Source: Astragalus membranaceus
Lineage: Eukaryota > Streptophyta > Magnoliopsida > Fabales > Fabaceae
Assembly (NCBI GenBank): GCA_039519185.1
Contig: CM076849.1
Span: 30,892,609 to 30,956,608 of the forward strand
Direction: 5' to 3'
DNA length: 64,000 bases
The translations under genes and the position numbers were made by a program. Positions 35,756-47,938 of the stretch are shown here, piece by piece (position 1 is the stretch's first letter; the number at the start of each line of letters is the position of its first letter). The notes under the pieces are model-generated. The model worked only from the letters and a program-made list of their open reading frames with translations. It was not told the DNA's origin and made no database searches.

Positions 35756-36388
35756 TTAAAATGAAAGATAAAATATATAAATAAATAAACAAAAACAAGT
35801 AAAGGGGTGGGGTGCAAATGGAAATAAGGGGGTGAGGAGCTAAAGTCCTATTTCATTTCTGGGCTTTTGAACTGCTGGCCCACGAAACTAAGGGCTTATG
35901 CAGGGGGGTTTCGTAGTAAACAGGGGGGTTTAATTCGTAATCTTATGTTTTTTAAGAAAATAAAATAGAAAGATAATTAAGCAAATAAGTAATGAGAGTA
36001 TATAAGGAAACAAACACCCACATAACCCTAATTCTCCCATTCCCTTTTGCAGCGCCGCACCAACAGGTTTGAAGAGAGAGAAAGTGAGTTTTGCGAAGAG
36101 AGAGAAAAGGAGGGAAAAGAATGAAAAATGAGAGGGAGAGTGAGGGAGAGAGAGGATTTCGAAAGAGATGGAGAAGGGAGAGAAAAGGAGAACGAAGAGA
36201 GGGAGGCGCGGCAGCAGCGAAGGTGGCCTCGGTGGTGTTCGCCGGCAATGGGAGGTAAGTTTTGGAGTAGTGGTTGTTGTGAGGTTGTTGCGATGTGAGA
36301 GAGTGTTTGGTGGTGTACGAAGTGAGGTAGGGTGGTGGTTTGTGCGATGAACGATGGTGGCCGATAGCATGAAAGAATAAAAGTGCAA

Positions 36389-36768
36389 TGCCAGGGCGTA
36401 ATCGGTAGCATGCAGTGCCAGGGCGTAACCAGTAGCACAAAAGAATAAGATAATGCCAGGGCGTAACCAGTAGCATGAAAGAATAAGTGCAATGCTAGGG
36501 CGTAACCGGTAGCATGCAGTGCCAAGGCGTAACCGATAGCACAAAACAAAAATGCGATGCTAGGGCGTAACCGATAGCATGCAGTGCGAGGGCGTAACCG
36601 ATAGCACAAAACAAAAATGCGATGCCAGGGCGTAACCGATAGCATGCAGTGTCAGGGCATAACCGATAACACAAAACAAAAAATGCGATGCTAGGGCGTA
36701 GCTGATAGCATGCAGTGCCAGGGCGTAACCGATAGCACAAAATTAAAAATGCGATGCCAGGGCGTAAC
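36389..36768. repeat. Minisatellite, GCCAGGGCGTAACCGATAGCA unit family
   Basis: About 12-14 units alternate between GCCAGGGCGTAACCGATAGC followed by ATGCAGT and the same core followed by ACAAAA(C/T)AAAAATGCGAT. The same array with the same flanking AG-rich sequence is found at 59217-59637. The long open frames on the - strand here (C-Y-R-L-R-P repeats) result from the periodicity and are not genes. Confidence 0.9.
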
Positions 36769-39700
36769 TGTCATACCCTAATTTTGTCCGACTAATTGAA
36801 AAATCCCAAATTTTACCGCTTCGCATATTGTTCTAAACGCGGGTGCCTTTGGCACTCTCGTGCAACGATTTTGTTTGCAAAAATAAATAATAAAAATAAT
36901 AATAAATAACGCGAGCGCGTGTTGGTTGCGAGTCGTGGGAGAGTGGTTGCGTCGGTTCGTGTTTATTTACCGCTTCTCTTTATTATCAGTTTTTTTATTA
37001 GCTGTCCCCTTTTTTAATTTTGTTACATATACAAACAAAAAATTAAAAAAAAAAGCAGAATAGTACAATAAAAGGGGAGAAGTCAGCTCTTCTATTTACA
37101 TATAGACAAAAAATTTAAATACAAATGGTACAAAAATTAATTAAAAGCAAAAAAAGAGTACAAAGAAAAATAATAAAGCAAAAATCAGAATAAGAACAGC
37201 AACATGCGACTTGCTGCCTTGCTCTCTCCATGAAGCTACAAGCCCAAGCTTCTTTCCTCTTGTCCCTTTGCTTGCCTCCCATTTTCAGCAAAAACATGGC
37301 AGCATTGGCAGCAACCCTGCTCCACCTCTGCTGCCTCATACTGCCTCCACCAGAGGTTGTTGGGTTTTATGGTCTCCTAGAGTTGTGATCCTCTGCTCCT
37401 ACACCACCTACACCATAATTTCTTGCCTATAAATACAATGAACAGAAATCAGTTTCAAAAAAAAAAACCACATGCACACAAAGGATATACACAGCAAACA
37501 CAGCAATATACACACAACTGAGAAAATCAGAATTCATCACAGAATTCTAATACACAAAAAAAAAACACACACAGATACACAAAAAACACAACACTGATAT
37601 CAAGTTGATGCTACTTCAAAAAATACCCAGAATCAGATAACTCAGAGTAAAAGTTTGGAACTAGGTAAATTCCTATTTTCGTATTCAATATAGTATACAT
37701 TAGCTTTTCCTTCCTGTCTTTCTTTTATTCAGTAACTAACAATATGAATGCATGACTATTATGCTTAGGTATGTATGCGTTAGTTTTTTTTTCTTCTTTG
37801 TTTAAAATGACTAACAAAGCTTTAACTGATAAAATGCAAAATGATGAAACTGTATCAGAAAGAGAATACGAAAGAATAGACGATAGGGGGAGGGAACCGT
37901 GAAGGCACTGTGAAAAAAAAAAGAAAAGAAATTAATCAACACACAGAGGGGGGGGAAACCGTAGGGAACAAAAAAAAAGGGAAAAGGAAAAACAACAACA
38001 CAATATCACACACACACAGAAGGGAAGAGGGATAACAAAAAGAGAGAGGGATAACAAAAAGAGGGAGGGGGCAGAATGAGTAAAAAACCAAAACAGTGAG
38101 GAAAATAGAAAGAAAAAAGAGAAAGGGAGGAGAACCTTACCTCCGGCCACCGCCCATGGTGGCCGCCGCCGTACATCCGCCACTACCACCACCACAACCC
38201 CACCATCACTGCTAAATCTGTCACGACCGAACCCTCTCCTCAGCCATCACCCACACTTTCGCTAACCACAGGCCACCGTACCACCACCCTTCCCCCTTCC
38301 GCGAACCTTCGCACTTCGACCACCATACGCCACCACCGAACCACCGCAACAACCCATACGCCACCACCGAACCACCGTAGTCGCCATCCCTGACCGTTAA
38401 CACTGCACCCAACCGACGCCGTGAGGGAGTGGATCTGTGAGAGAAGAAAACGAAATCGATTTGGTGTTTTCGCGGTGGAGAAGGAGAGGAAAACAAAAAT
38501 CTGGTTGAGAGAGAGAGAGATTCGGTCTACTGTGAGGAGAAGATGAAAGAGAAGGTTAGGTTTAGAGAAGGGGGGAGTTGCGACTGTGAGGAGAAGAGAT
38601 CGAAGCTAGGGGAGAGGGAGAGGGGTCAGACGGCGTAAGGAGAGAGAGAGAAGAATTTTAGGGTTTGATATTTGGGGGGGGGGGTGAGGCGCCGCGTGAG
38701 GGAGAGAAAAATTAGGGTTTCTAATTTTAGATTTGCTTTTATATTAGGAACCCAGGGGCATTTTCGTCCTTGCACTTTTATTTTTTCAGATTTCTATTCA
38801 CACCCCCACGGTTTACTTCGCGCGCTCCCCCTTCGCAAGCCCATGGTTTCCAAAACGCGCAGCCCAGTTCAAAAAAATGAACTGGGCTCGCTGATTACAC
38901 CCCCCCTTTTATAATACAGCCCTCCTGTAACTTGCACCCCATTTTACTACTGCACCCCCTGTTTCTTTTTTTAAATTTTGTTTCTTTCCCCTAAGTAAAC
39001 TTTTTTTTCACAAACCTTTTTTTTCCCAAATAACAGATTTTCTTTTCCCTACACAAGAATCAATCCAATTGCGAAAACTCTTCAAAATCAAACTTTGTTA
39101 GTAGTCTTGCGAAGCCTTTGCTTGCATGATTATTAACAATGAGGTACTAGTGGCGATCACTTGGAGCCTTTGCTCAATTGATCATCGTGAACGCCGAATT
39201 TTCCTAAAGATTTTTACCAAATCAAAAACTTTGTTAGTAGTCTTGCGAAGCCTTTGCTTGCATGATTATTAACAATGGAGTGCTAATGGTGGTCATTTGG
39301 AGCCTTTGCTCAATTGATCATCATGAAAGCTCAATTTTCATAATTAAACAAGATAAAAAACAAAAAACCTTTTTCTAGACAACCCAGAACTACGCAGCTT
39401 TGAATTCTCCATCGCACCGGGAGATACGTAGGAGCAGATACTCTCCGTCAAGCACAACAAACCAAAAACATTTTTCTTTTCAAAAACCAAACACTTTTCC
39501 AAAATAAAACACTTTTCAAAAATAAGAACTACATTGCTTTGAATTCTCCATCGCACCGGGAGATACGTAGGAGCGGATCCCCTCCGTCAAGCGCAAAAAC
39601 TAAAGATTTTTTCATTAAGTCATCCATCAACAAAAGAGGTAAAAACAAAGCATCTTTCCGAATCAACTTTGCAAATCACACATTTAATTAAGGTAACCCT

Positions 39701-39898
39701 TCTTTGAAGGGACGTTGTGGGGTGCTAATACCTTCCCCATACGTAATTAGACCCCCGAACCCAAATCTAATGGTTCCGAAGACCATGGCTTTCCAAAAAA
39801 GGTTTTTCCGATGTTTTACCTTTAAAAAATATTGGTGGCGACTCTAAAATCACGTCGTGCGAAGAAAAATCCCTCCAAGGATTTTTCGGGGTGCGACA
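36769..39898 (+). repeat. Ogre-type LTR, + orientation, 3130 bp
   Basis: Starts TGTCATACCCTAATTTTGTC and ends ATTTTTCGGGGTGCGACA. It contains a candidate TATA box TATAAATA at 37428-37435, a long AG/CpG-rich gene-leader-like stretch (37900-38700), two AACTAC...GGGAGATACGTAGGAGC blocks (39388-39453, 39526-39593) and two copies of a CTTTGCTTGCATGATTATTA segment (about 39118 and 39252). The next bases are GCT then CTTTATTTGG, not a full primer site, and the flanks GTAAC and GCTCT do not match. It is therefore not a simple solo LTR. Confidence 0.85.
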
Positions 39899-39901
39899 GC
39901 T

Positions 39902-41572
39902 CTTTATTTGGATTTTACCAAGAAATATGAATTGGCCGAGACATATTTCGAAGATAAAATATGAATAAAGAATTCAGAAATTATACCAATTTTGTCCACT
40001 TGGAGAAACCCGAATTTTCTTTTTCTGTTTCTTCTTTTTCTCTTTTTCTTTTTTTTTGAATCAACACTTGGAGCGTTGATGAGGAAACGATAAACGAAAT
40101 GGTTAACAACATACACGCTAACCGCGAAAGGCAAGGAAAGCGCTAAATGAAGAAAACGATAAAGAAAGCGGTAAAATGCCAGGCTGCCTAAAACCTGTAA
40201 ACAAACCCTTGCAAATCCGAGTTTGCACGTGGCTTTGAGGAGCACGCATCCTGAGAATCTCTGGTCTTTCGAGTGACCGGGGGGATCGTTATCAGCTCCG
40301 GAACTGATATACTGATCAATGCACGGCGTCCACTGTATCTTAGGCTGATACAACTATTCCGTTGAACCTCACATGGGGCTGCGGTCCATCGCGTTGCTCG
40401 TACACGATGTGAGACTATGAACAGAAGGGAGCACTGAACTCTGATAAGAGCGATTTGAACTCCAAACTGCAAGGATTAACAGAAGGGAGCACTGAACTCT
40501 GAAAAGCATTTGAACCCCGCCCTAAGAGGGCATTTTCTGGGAACTGAGTGCGAGGATTAACATCGAAGTACTTATCCGTCCTTGTACCTGCAAGTGAGAT
40601 GAACAAATGCATGCAATGCAAATGCCATGATTGCTTTTTGATGGGATGAAGGTGATGTGATGAAGGAGTTTCTTTTTGCTTGCATGAATTTTTTTTTGCC
40701 TATGTTGGATGAATGCAATGCATGAATTTTATTTGTTTTATTGTTCTTTTGCCCCTTTTTTTTTCTTTTTCTTTTTCTTTTGCTGTTTCGACCAAATCGT
40801 AGGACTTGCGTTATGAGGCACGATGGTCGTCCATAATGGTGCGAGGGTCATGCTTCAGCCTTTTGAGAATTGTTTTGACGCGATCAGTGCTTTTGTTTGA
40901 TTCTTGTGAATTTACCTGATCGAGAGATCATTTATTTTCTCATGATTTTCAAAAGTTTCGCAATGATTTTAATGCTCTGATTTATGCACATTTTCATAAT
41001 TCATTTATCATCTACCATAAAACATTATTTTAAAGCACAAATGAAAAGGAAGCAATGATAAAACAATAAGCAGACAGAGTGGAAAATTTGGACTTTTTAT
41101 TCATATGGAAACCGAACGCGCAAAAGGTCGCGCCGACTGAAAAGAGTACATTGAGAATTTCTTTTGAAACTAAAAAAAACAAAAAAAAATGGACACAACA
41201 GATCTTATGAGCGCTCTTTGTCTTTGGAGTGTTGATGCCAATCACCCATACTTATATCCTTGATCACCCTTTTATCCAAGCTTTTAGAAGCGCTGCTTGC
41301 CTCTGTTACTTTTTTAAGTCCAACCTTTCTGACCCTAATTTTTGCCTGGACCGCTCTTTGCGAGTTTTCAGTCCACCGGGTCGCTCTTTTTTGCCTAGGC
41401 CGCCCTTTCGGGTTTTCAACCTAGCGAGCTAATTCTTGCTTGGCTCATCTTTCTCTTTTTTTTTATTTTTCTCAGGCGTAATATTTCTTGACTGAATCTG
41501 AATTGACTGGGTTTCTGAGTTCTTCACCATCCATGTTGGTGAGTATCAATGCTCCTCCAGAAAAGGATTTCT
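39902..41572 (-). other. Ogre 3' untranslated region
   Basis: Follows the integrase C-terminal remnant on the - strand. It has no conserved ORF and includes a stretch with repeated GCTCTTTGCGAGTTTTCAG and GCCCTTTCGGGTTTTCAACC words (41340-41430), a local duplication of AACAGAAGGGAGCACTGAAC (40419 and 40479) and low-complexity T/C runs. It ends abruptly against the + LTR at 39898. Confidence 0.65.
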
Positions 41573-41899
41573 TTACCACATATGGTCCATCATAGCTAGG
41601 AGTCCATTTCCCACGGGGTCACTCTGAATAGGCAGGATCTTCTTGAGCACAAGGTCTCCTTCGCTGAATTCTCGGGGACGAACCTTCTTGTCGAAAGCTG
41701 TCTTCATCCTTTGTTGATACAACTGGCCATGACACAGGGCAGCATCAGCCAACTGGTTCTCATTGCGAGGAAGATACTGAAATGTGATTTCCTCAAAAGG
41801 CTCAACCAACTCTAGAATGTAATCTCGGTAAGGGATCAGCTTGGAGTCCCTGGTCTCCCAATCACCATTCACTTGGTGAATGACTAGAGCTGAATCTCC
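41573..41899 (-). pseudogene. Ogre second RNase H end fused to integrase C-terminus (integrase core deleted)
   Basis: In the same frame as the upstream ORF, after an in-frame TAA (41902-41900). The stretch begins with the end of the second RNase H domain (about YLPRNENQLADA) and passes directly into CHGQLYQQRMKTAFDKKVRP and FSEGDLVLKK, the C-terminal region of Ogre integrase. The zinc-binding HHCC and the whole DDE core are missing, so a deletion of well over 1 kb is inferred. The frame then runs to a TGA at 41573. Confidence 0.8.
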
Positions 41900-43816
41900 T
41901 TACACATCAAGTCTCTTAACTTTCCAATCAATGGCTGCCTGGATACCAAGAATACATGCCTCATATTCTGCTATATTATTGGCGACGTAGAAGCCTAGTC
42001 TGGCAGTGAATGGAATGAAGCGATTATCAGGGGAAATCAACACTGCCCCGGCCCCGTGCCCATATATGTTGGAGGCACCATCAAACACCACTCTCCATCT
42101 TTCATCTTCTGGGGATTTCCCTTCTTCAAACAAGGCCATGATATCTTCATCTGGGAAGTCATACTGCATAGGCTGATAATCTTCAACGGGCTGGTGTGCC
42201 AGGTACTCGGCCAACGCACTACCTTTAATTGCTTTCTGAGTGACATATAGGAGATCATATTCTGATAACTGCATTTGCCAACGGGCAAGTCTCCCTGTAA
42301 GTGCGGGCTTCTCGAAGATGTACTTGATAGGATCCATTTTAGATACCAACCAAGTAGTGTGACTTAGCATGTATTGCCTCAAATGATGAGCAGCCCAAGC
42401 TAAAGCACAACAAGTCTTTTCTAGCAGCGAGTACCTTGTTTCACAGTCAGTGAATTTCTTGCTCAAATAGTAAATGGCATGCTCTTTCTTCCCAGATTCA
42501 TCATGTTGCCCTAACACACAACCCATTGAGCTGTCTAGCACGGTTAGGTACAGGATCAGAGGTCTGCCGGGTACAGGAGGCATCAAGATAGGTGGGTTCT
42601 GAAGATATTTCTTGATTTTTCAAATCCTTCTTGACAATCATCATTCCATTTGGTTTCTTGATTCTTGCACAATAGTTTGAAGATTGGTTCGCAAATGGCA
42701 GTCAATTGGAATATGAACCTAGAGATGTAGTTCAATCTTCCAAGGAAACCCCGAATCTCTTTTTCTGTTTTAGGAACTGGCATCTCAAGAATCGCACGCA
42801 CCTTGTCTGGATCGATTTCTATCCCCTTTTGGCTGACGATGAATCCCAACAACTTTCCTGATCGCACGCCAAAGGTACACTTGGCAGGATTTAATCTGAG
42901 CTTGAATTTTCTCAACCGCTCGAAGAGCTTTTGCAAATTGACAATGTGTTCCTCCTTAGTTTTAGACTTTGCGATCATATCGTCCACGTAGACCTTTTTT
43001 TCTTTGTGCATCATGTCGTGAAATAATGTGACCATAGCCCTTTGATAGGTAGCACCGGCGTTCTTCAACCCGAATAGCATGACTCTGTAACAGAATGTCC
43101 CCCAAAGAGTTGTGAAAGTTGTCTTCTCCATATCCTCAGGAGCCATCTTAATCTGGTTGTACCCTGAATACCCATCCATGAAGGAGAACAGCGAATGCTG
43201 CGCCGTACTATCCACTAAGACATCAATATGGGGCAGGGGAAAATCATCTTTGGGACTAGCATGATTCAGATCTCTGTAATCAACGCACATTCTAACTTTC
43301 CCGTCCTTTTTCGGAACCGGCACGATGTTAGCAACCCATTGAGGATACTTGGCTACCGCTAGGAACCCGGCGTCAAACTGCTTTTTTACCTCATCTCTGA
43401 TCTTTAAGGACATTTCTGGCTTCATTCTCCTCACTCTCTGCTTTACCGGAGGACATTCTGGCTTGACCGGCAACTTATGCACCACTATGTAAGTATCTAA
43501 CCCTGGCATATCCTGATAAGTCCATGCGAAGACATCAACATAATCATGCAGGAGTTCGATTAGCTTCTTGCGCTCACTTTCCTTTATTGAAGTACCCACC
43601 TTTACTTCCTTCTTACTGTCCTCTGTGCCTAGGTTAATTGTCTCAATAGATTCCCCATGCACCTGAATAACCTTTTCCTCTTGCTCAACCATTCTCATCA
43701 ATTCTGGAGGAGTTTCCCAGTCATCCTCAACATCCTCCTCAGCTTGATTAACAGGGTGATCAAAATTAACATATGACCCGTTGGCATCATTATTTTCAAA
43801 GATATTCATTTTAGAT
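41900..43816 (-). pseudogene. Ogre reverse transcriptase, RNase H and archaeal-type second RNase H
   Basis: Two overlapping frames (43893-42583 and 42586-41900) are joined by a frameshift near 42585. RT shows VPKKDGKVRMCVDYRDLN, the catalytic YVDDM (about 43000) and LNPAKCTFGV. RNase H 1 follows (VLDSSMGCVLGQHDESGKK, about 42540). A second, archaeal-type RNase H is recognisable by VVFDGASNIYGHGAGAVL (about 42100) and NNIAEYEACILGI (about 41960), the dual-RNase H arrangement known from the Tat group. The frame is closed by TAA at 41900. Being frameshifted, it cannot make an active enzyme. Confidence 0.88.
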
Positions 43817-44020
43817 CTGCATTTGCGGGAATAGAAAGAAATGAACAAGCAAAATAGAAACACAAGATGAAGACACATGATAATGAAAAGCAATTTTATT
43901 CATTTGAGAGTCCGAAACAACATTTTATTGATAGATGATATTCGAAGGAAAAAACATGCATGCCCTTATGAAATATTCTAAGGCCTTGGGCAGATCCAAA
44001 GAATTTACATTACAAAATCA
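43817..44020 (-). other. Probable Ogre polyprotein intron
   Basis: The protease/G-patch frame ends at 44021 and the RT frame becomes recognisable from about 43816, just after CAAATGCAG on the - strand, a good 3' splice site preceded by a pyrimidine-rich stretch. Ogre elements are known to carry a spliced intron between protease and RT. The donor site was not pinned down. Confidence 0.5.
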
Positions 44021-44842
44021 TTACTTTGGAATGAAAATAACAGGGAAATCAATGATCTTCCAATTATCAAGCTCTTCATCTGCAGCACTGCGACACACCA
44101 AATCCACACCTTTGTCTTCCATAACTGATTCTTCCTCGATGACGGCCACCTGATTGGAGTCCAGCATACCCGCGCTCCTGAAGCTCTGGGAGAGATCATA
44201 GATAGGAACCTTCTTCAAGTTTGGTTCCCGCCCCCGAAGCTTAGCTAGCCTCCTTTCTCGCTTTTCCTCAGCCATTCTCTTCTTATCAGCTTGAGTGGGC
44301 CAATATCCTAACCCACGCCTATCCTTGTACTCTCGCAACTGAACAGGTGCCAGAATTCCTTGCTCGGACTTTCCCAACCCTTTTCCAATCTGGTAACCAT
44401 TTTTCAACATGACCTTGGCTACCATAATAGCAGCGTTAGATATCTTTGGTGCAGGCAATGGGGCCTCTTCCCCCACGAAAGCAGCATTTGCAATTTCCAG
44501 CGACTGAAAGGCAGATTCAAGTGACTCCTCTGTAGCCTCAATGTATTGAGAAGGATGGGGCTTGCTAATTATGAACTCTTCTTCTCCAAAAACGACTATC
44601 AGCTTGTCGTCGACTACAAACTTAAGCCTTTGGTGGAGGGATGAAGGAACAGCGCCGACAGCATGAATCCAGGGTCTCCCCAGGAGACAGCTGTAGGATG
44701 ATGCAATGTCCATGATCTGAAAATTCACATAAAATACTTCTGGCCCTATCTGCATCTGGAACTCCATTTCTCCCATAACCTCCTTCTTGGATCTGTCAAA
44801 TGCCCTAACTAGTGTTGAGCTAGGCTTCATATACGAACAGTC
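44021..44842 (-). pseudogene. Ogre protease C-terminal part with G-patch domain
   Basis: A 269-codon frame (44830-44021). It begins just after the protease active site and includes SCLLGRPWIHAVGAVPSSLH, the C-terminal half of the aspartic protease. A glycine-rich G-patch follows at about residues 133-179, with KNGYQIGKGLGKSEQG and RRGLGYWP. G-patch domains are known as RNA-binding modules and also follow the protease in some retroviruses. The tail leads toward the RT across the suspected intron. The junction with gag (44842-44830) contains a TAG and a frame change. Confidence 0.82.
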
Positions 44843-47651
44843 TACATCTTAGTAGATTTGGGCACGATATTCAAAGAGGATCCATTGTCGATGAGGACCC
44901 GAGAGAGTGTATATTCACCACATCTAACTGAAATGTGAAGTGCCTGATTATGCCCCTTCCCCTCAGGGGTGAGCTCATCATCAGTAAAGGTAATATAATT
45001 GGATGCAACAATATTCCCTACGATGCCATCGAGCTGGTCAACAGTGATGTCCTGGGCTACATGGGCTTCATTTAATACTTTCGTTAGAGCTGCACGGTGG
45101 GCCTCAGAATTGAGCAGTAGGGACATGATAGAGATCTTTGCAGGAGTGTGGTGCAGCTGGTCCACCACTTTGTAATCACTCTGCCGCATGATCTTCAAAA
45201 ATTCTGTGGCTTCTTGCTCTGACACCTTCCTACTTTCCTTGGGCTCTTGTGTTATACCCTTACCTTTGCGAATCCTTTCCTCATCTTCCTTTGAGGGACC
45301 TTCTTTCAAGACTTCGGGGACATAAACACGTCCGCTTCTAGTGACTCCACTGCTTCCCGCGATGTTTGTGACATCGGGAACAACTTGAGGCTTCTGAATC
45401 GGAATTGACACCCCATAGCTCCATGGAACAACATTGTTCTTTCGATAAGGAGCTGGGACAGGAATCACAATGGTCTTAGGTCTCTCCACGATCGGCTTTC
45501 GGCTATACGGGACCTCAATAGGTTTCTGAACACTTCTATTCTTATCTGATTGGAAAGTCAGCACATCCTCCTTTTTCTCTTGCACACCCATTTGGATTAT
45601 ATGACGATCCAATAGGTCCTGCAAAACTGTCTTGAAGGCCTCACATGCCTCGGCACAATTAACATCAACACAGACTTCTTTCTGAGTGCAACCTCTCTTG
45701 ATGACCCCGAACTTGCACAGCTCTGCATGAATAACCTCTAAGGGTGTCTGGATACACTCCACAGTTCTGATTAAGGATTGACCCCCCATATCATGGATGG
45801 CATTGGTTGCAGGTTTCTCATGACCAGGCAGTGGATTAGTTGTGATGCTTGGGCTTTCTTGTTTGAAGGTTATCCCTTTGGTATCAATCAGATCTTGCAC
45901 TACAATTTTAAAGGCCTTGCAGTCCTCAACAACATGTCCAACTGCCCCTTCATGAAAAGCACAGGTAACATTGGGATTGTAGCCTCGGAAGTAGGGTGGC
46001 TGGACTGGTTTCATGGGCCTGGTATTGATAAGCTTGTTTGTGGCAAGATAGCCGAAAAGGTCAGTATAGGACATATGGATGGGATCAAAGGTGGTCTGTT
46101 TTTGGTCTTGGTAGTTTTTGTGGTAGTTACTTTGTGGTGGACGGGTTGGTTGTGTTTGAGTGGGGACAGGGATATTTTGTGGTTGATAAGGTGGGCTTAT
46201 GGTGATGGTGTTGGTCTCTCCTTCTTTCTTCTTCAAAAATCCGGAGAATGGCTTCTTGTGGGTGGTTGTACCTGCGGGACCATGGGCAATCTTGCCGCTT
46301 CTCAGTCCATTTTCTAGTCTTTCACCGATGATTACCATGTCTGAGAAATTGGAAGATACGCTGCCGATCAACCGATCATAGTATAACGGTGGCAGGGTTT
46401 CCATGAACATGAAGACCAGTTCTTTCTCCAACAAAGGGGGTGTCACCTGTGCAGCCAAAGCCCTCCACCGCTGGGCATACTCCTTAAATGACTCATTGTC
46501 TCTTTTTGCCATGCTCTGTAACTGTGTTCTGTCAGGCGCCATATCTGTATTATACTCGTACTGTCTGAGGAAGGCATCAGCCAAGTCCTTCCAACAATGG
46601 ATATGGGACGGTTCTAGCTGCATGTACCGGTTGAGAGATGCCCCAGCAAGGCTCTCTTGGAAATAATGGATCAACAACTTGTCATCATGAGAATGTGTAG
46701 CCATTTTTCTACAGTACATGGTCAGATGGCTTTTAGGGAAAGTCACGCCTCGGTACTTGTCAAAGTCAGGCACTTTGAATTTAGGAGGTACAACCACATC
46801 CGGGATGAGACACAGATCATGAGCTTCTCTGGCTCTAGAGATCGACCCTTCAATCATTCTTAAGCGTTCTTCTAACATATGATACCTGTCCCTAGCTTGA
46901 GGAGTTTCAGCAGGAAAGTTCTGAGGAAAACCATTCACACCGTAGTGAGGATAACTCATCGACACTACGGCTGGGTTCATGTGTGGGTCACGTGAGTGAG
47001 TGATATTCCCAGGAATTGGTCCCTGAATTGGGGGATGGACCGTTGCTGGTGAATGAAAACCAAACGGAGTTCCCGGCGGAATAGGAATCTGAATTTGGCC
47101 CTGAGGCGTTCCCGCTCCTCCACTATTTGCGGCTGAGATGGGTTGGACTTGCTCTGTAACCCTAAGGGGATTACTTCCTACGTTAGCCTCGGCTCCTGGA
47201 GGTGTGTATCCGGGTGGGAGTCCCCAAGGCATCCTATGCGTAGCTGGTTGGCCCTGGTTGTTGGTCCCTGAAGTATGAGCAAAGGTGTCAGTCTCAAGAC
47301 TCGGAGGAGGGAGAGCGACAGCAACTTCGGTAGTGACGGTGGGATTTCCAGCGGCAGTTCCGTTCCTCAAAGCTTGTAGCATCCCCATCATTTCAGTCAT
47401 CTGTGTTTCATTGCCCCAATTTTCGTTCTCAATTCCCGATTCTCCTGAGCCAATTGCTCTGGATTGGGAACCTCAGCAGTTGGGTTACCATGGTCTGATT
47501 CACCACTTCCTAAGTCTTCAATAACAGGACGGTCCAAGTCATTCTGGTTAGTTGCCATGAGCCTTGCTTGCAGACGAGTCAGGTATCGATGTTGGCGAAC
47601 CATCTTGCCTTTTTCTATTGATGGAACACAATTCATGAGCGCGAGAATCAC
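44843..47651 (-). pseudogene. Ogre gag with start of protease
   Basis: The frame begins at 47651 (KMVRQHRYLTRLQARL) and changes near 47405 into an 852-codon frame (47400-44842). The gag domain is recognisable near codons 210-370 (for example SLAGASLNRYMQLEPSHIHCW and RDNESFKEYAQRWRALAAQV). A zinc-knuckle-like CAFHEGAVGHVVEDC lies at about codon 480, and the protease active site IDNGSSLN at the end (about 44870). The proline/glutamine-rich N-terminal part is typical of Ogre gag. One frameshift at the beginning and a stop at the protease make the polyprotein non-functional. The + element at the right end of the window begins its gag with the same conserved RLQARLMA segment. Confidence 0.88.
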
Positions 47652-47938
47652 ATAAATGAATGCAGATGTAATGCGATAGGTATGATTTTATGTTTGTTTT
47701 GGTGCCGGGAATCGCGGTGCAACTCGTCTTGTCATAGGCGTGTAAGTTTAAAGCTCTAACACTTCTCTTTTTTTTTTTTAATTTTGGTTGCAACGAGGTT
47801 GGAAGCAATAGACAAAACAAACACACTTTATTCAGAAGGAAAGAGTACTACAACTTCAAACTCAAAAGAAAAGCAAAGTACAATATTCTGAAGAAAATTA
47901 TAATTTTTTAGAGGAAATCTGCAATTTCCTAAGGATTA
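47652..47938 (-). other. Ogre spacer between ORF1 and gag
   Basis: About 290 bp, A-rich on the - strand, no ORF of note. In the intact element it would separate the ORF1 stop from the gag start. Confidence 0.6.

Larger units (their letters stand above)
35165..36768 (-). repeat. Degraded Ogre-type LTR fragment in - orientation
   Basis: Two copies of the block found in the Ogre LTRs of this window occur here reversed: GCTCCTAC...CTACGTAGTTCT at 35176-35243 and 35442-35509. To the right are a poly-AAT tract (35719-35755), C-rich LTR-like sequence (on the - strand) and a minisatellite (36389-36768). The expected TGTCGCACC terminus is absent at the left, so the LTR is truncated. The right limit is the start of another LTR at 36769. 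Confidence 0.55.

Noticed and set aside
35930..36740. Several long - strand frames with C-Y-R-L-R-P repeats
   Set aside because: They are open in all three frames of a minisatellite without stop codons; no start context, no conserved domain, and the same frames recur at the second array copy.
36769..39898. Simple solo LTR
   Set aside because: Flanking 5-mers do not match and the right flank starts with the first bases of an Ogre internal region, so it is treated as a rearranged LTR.
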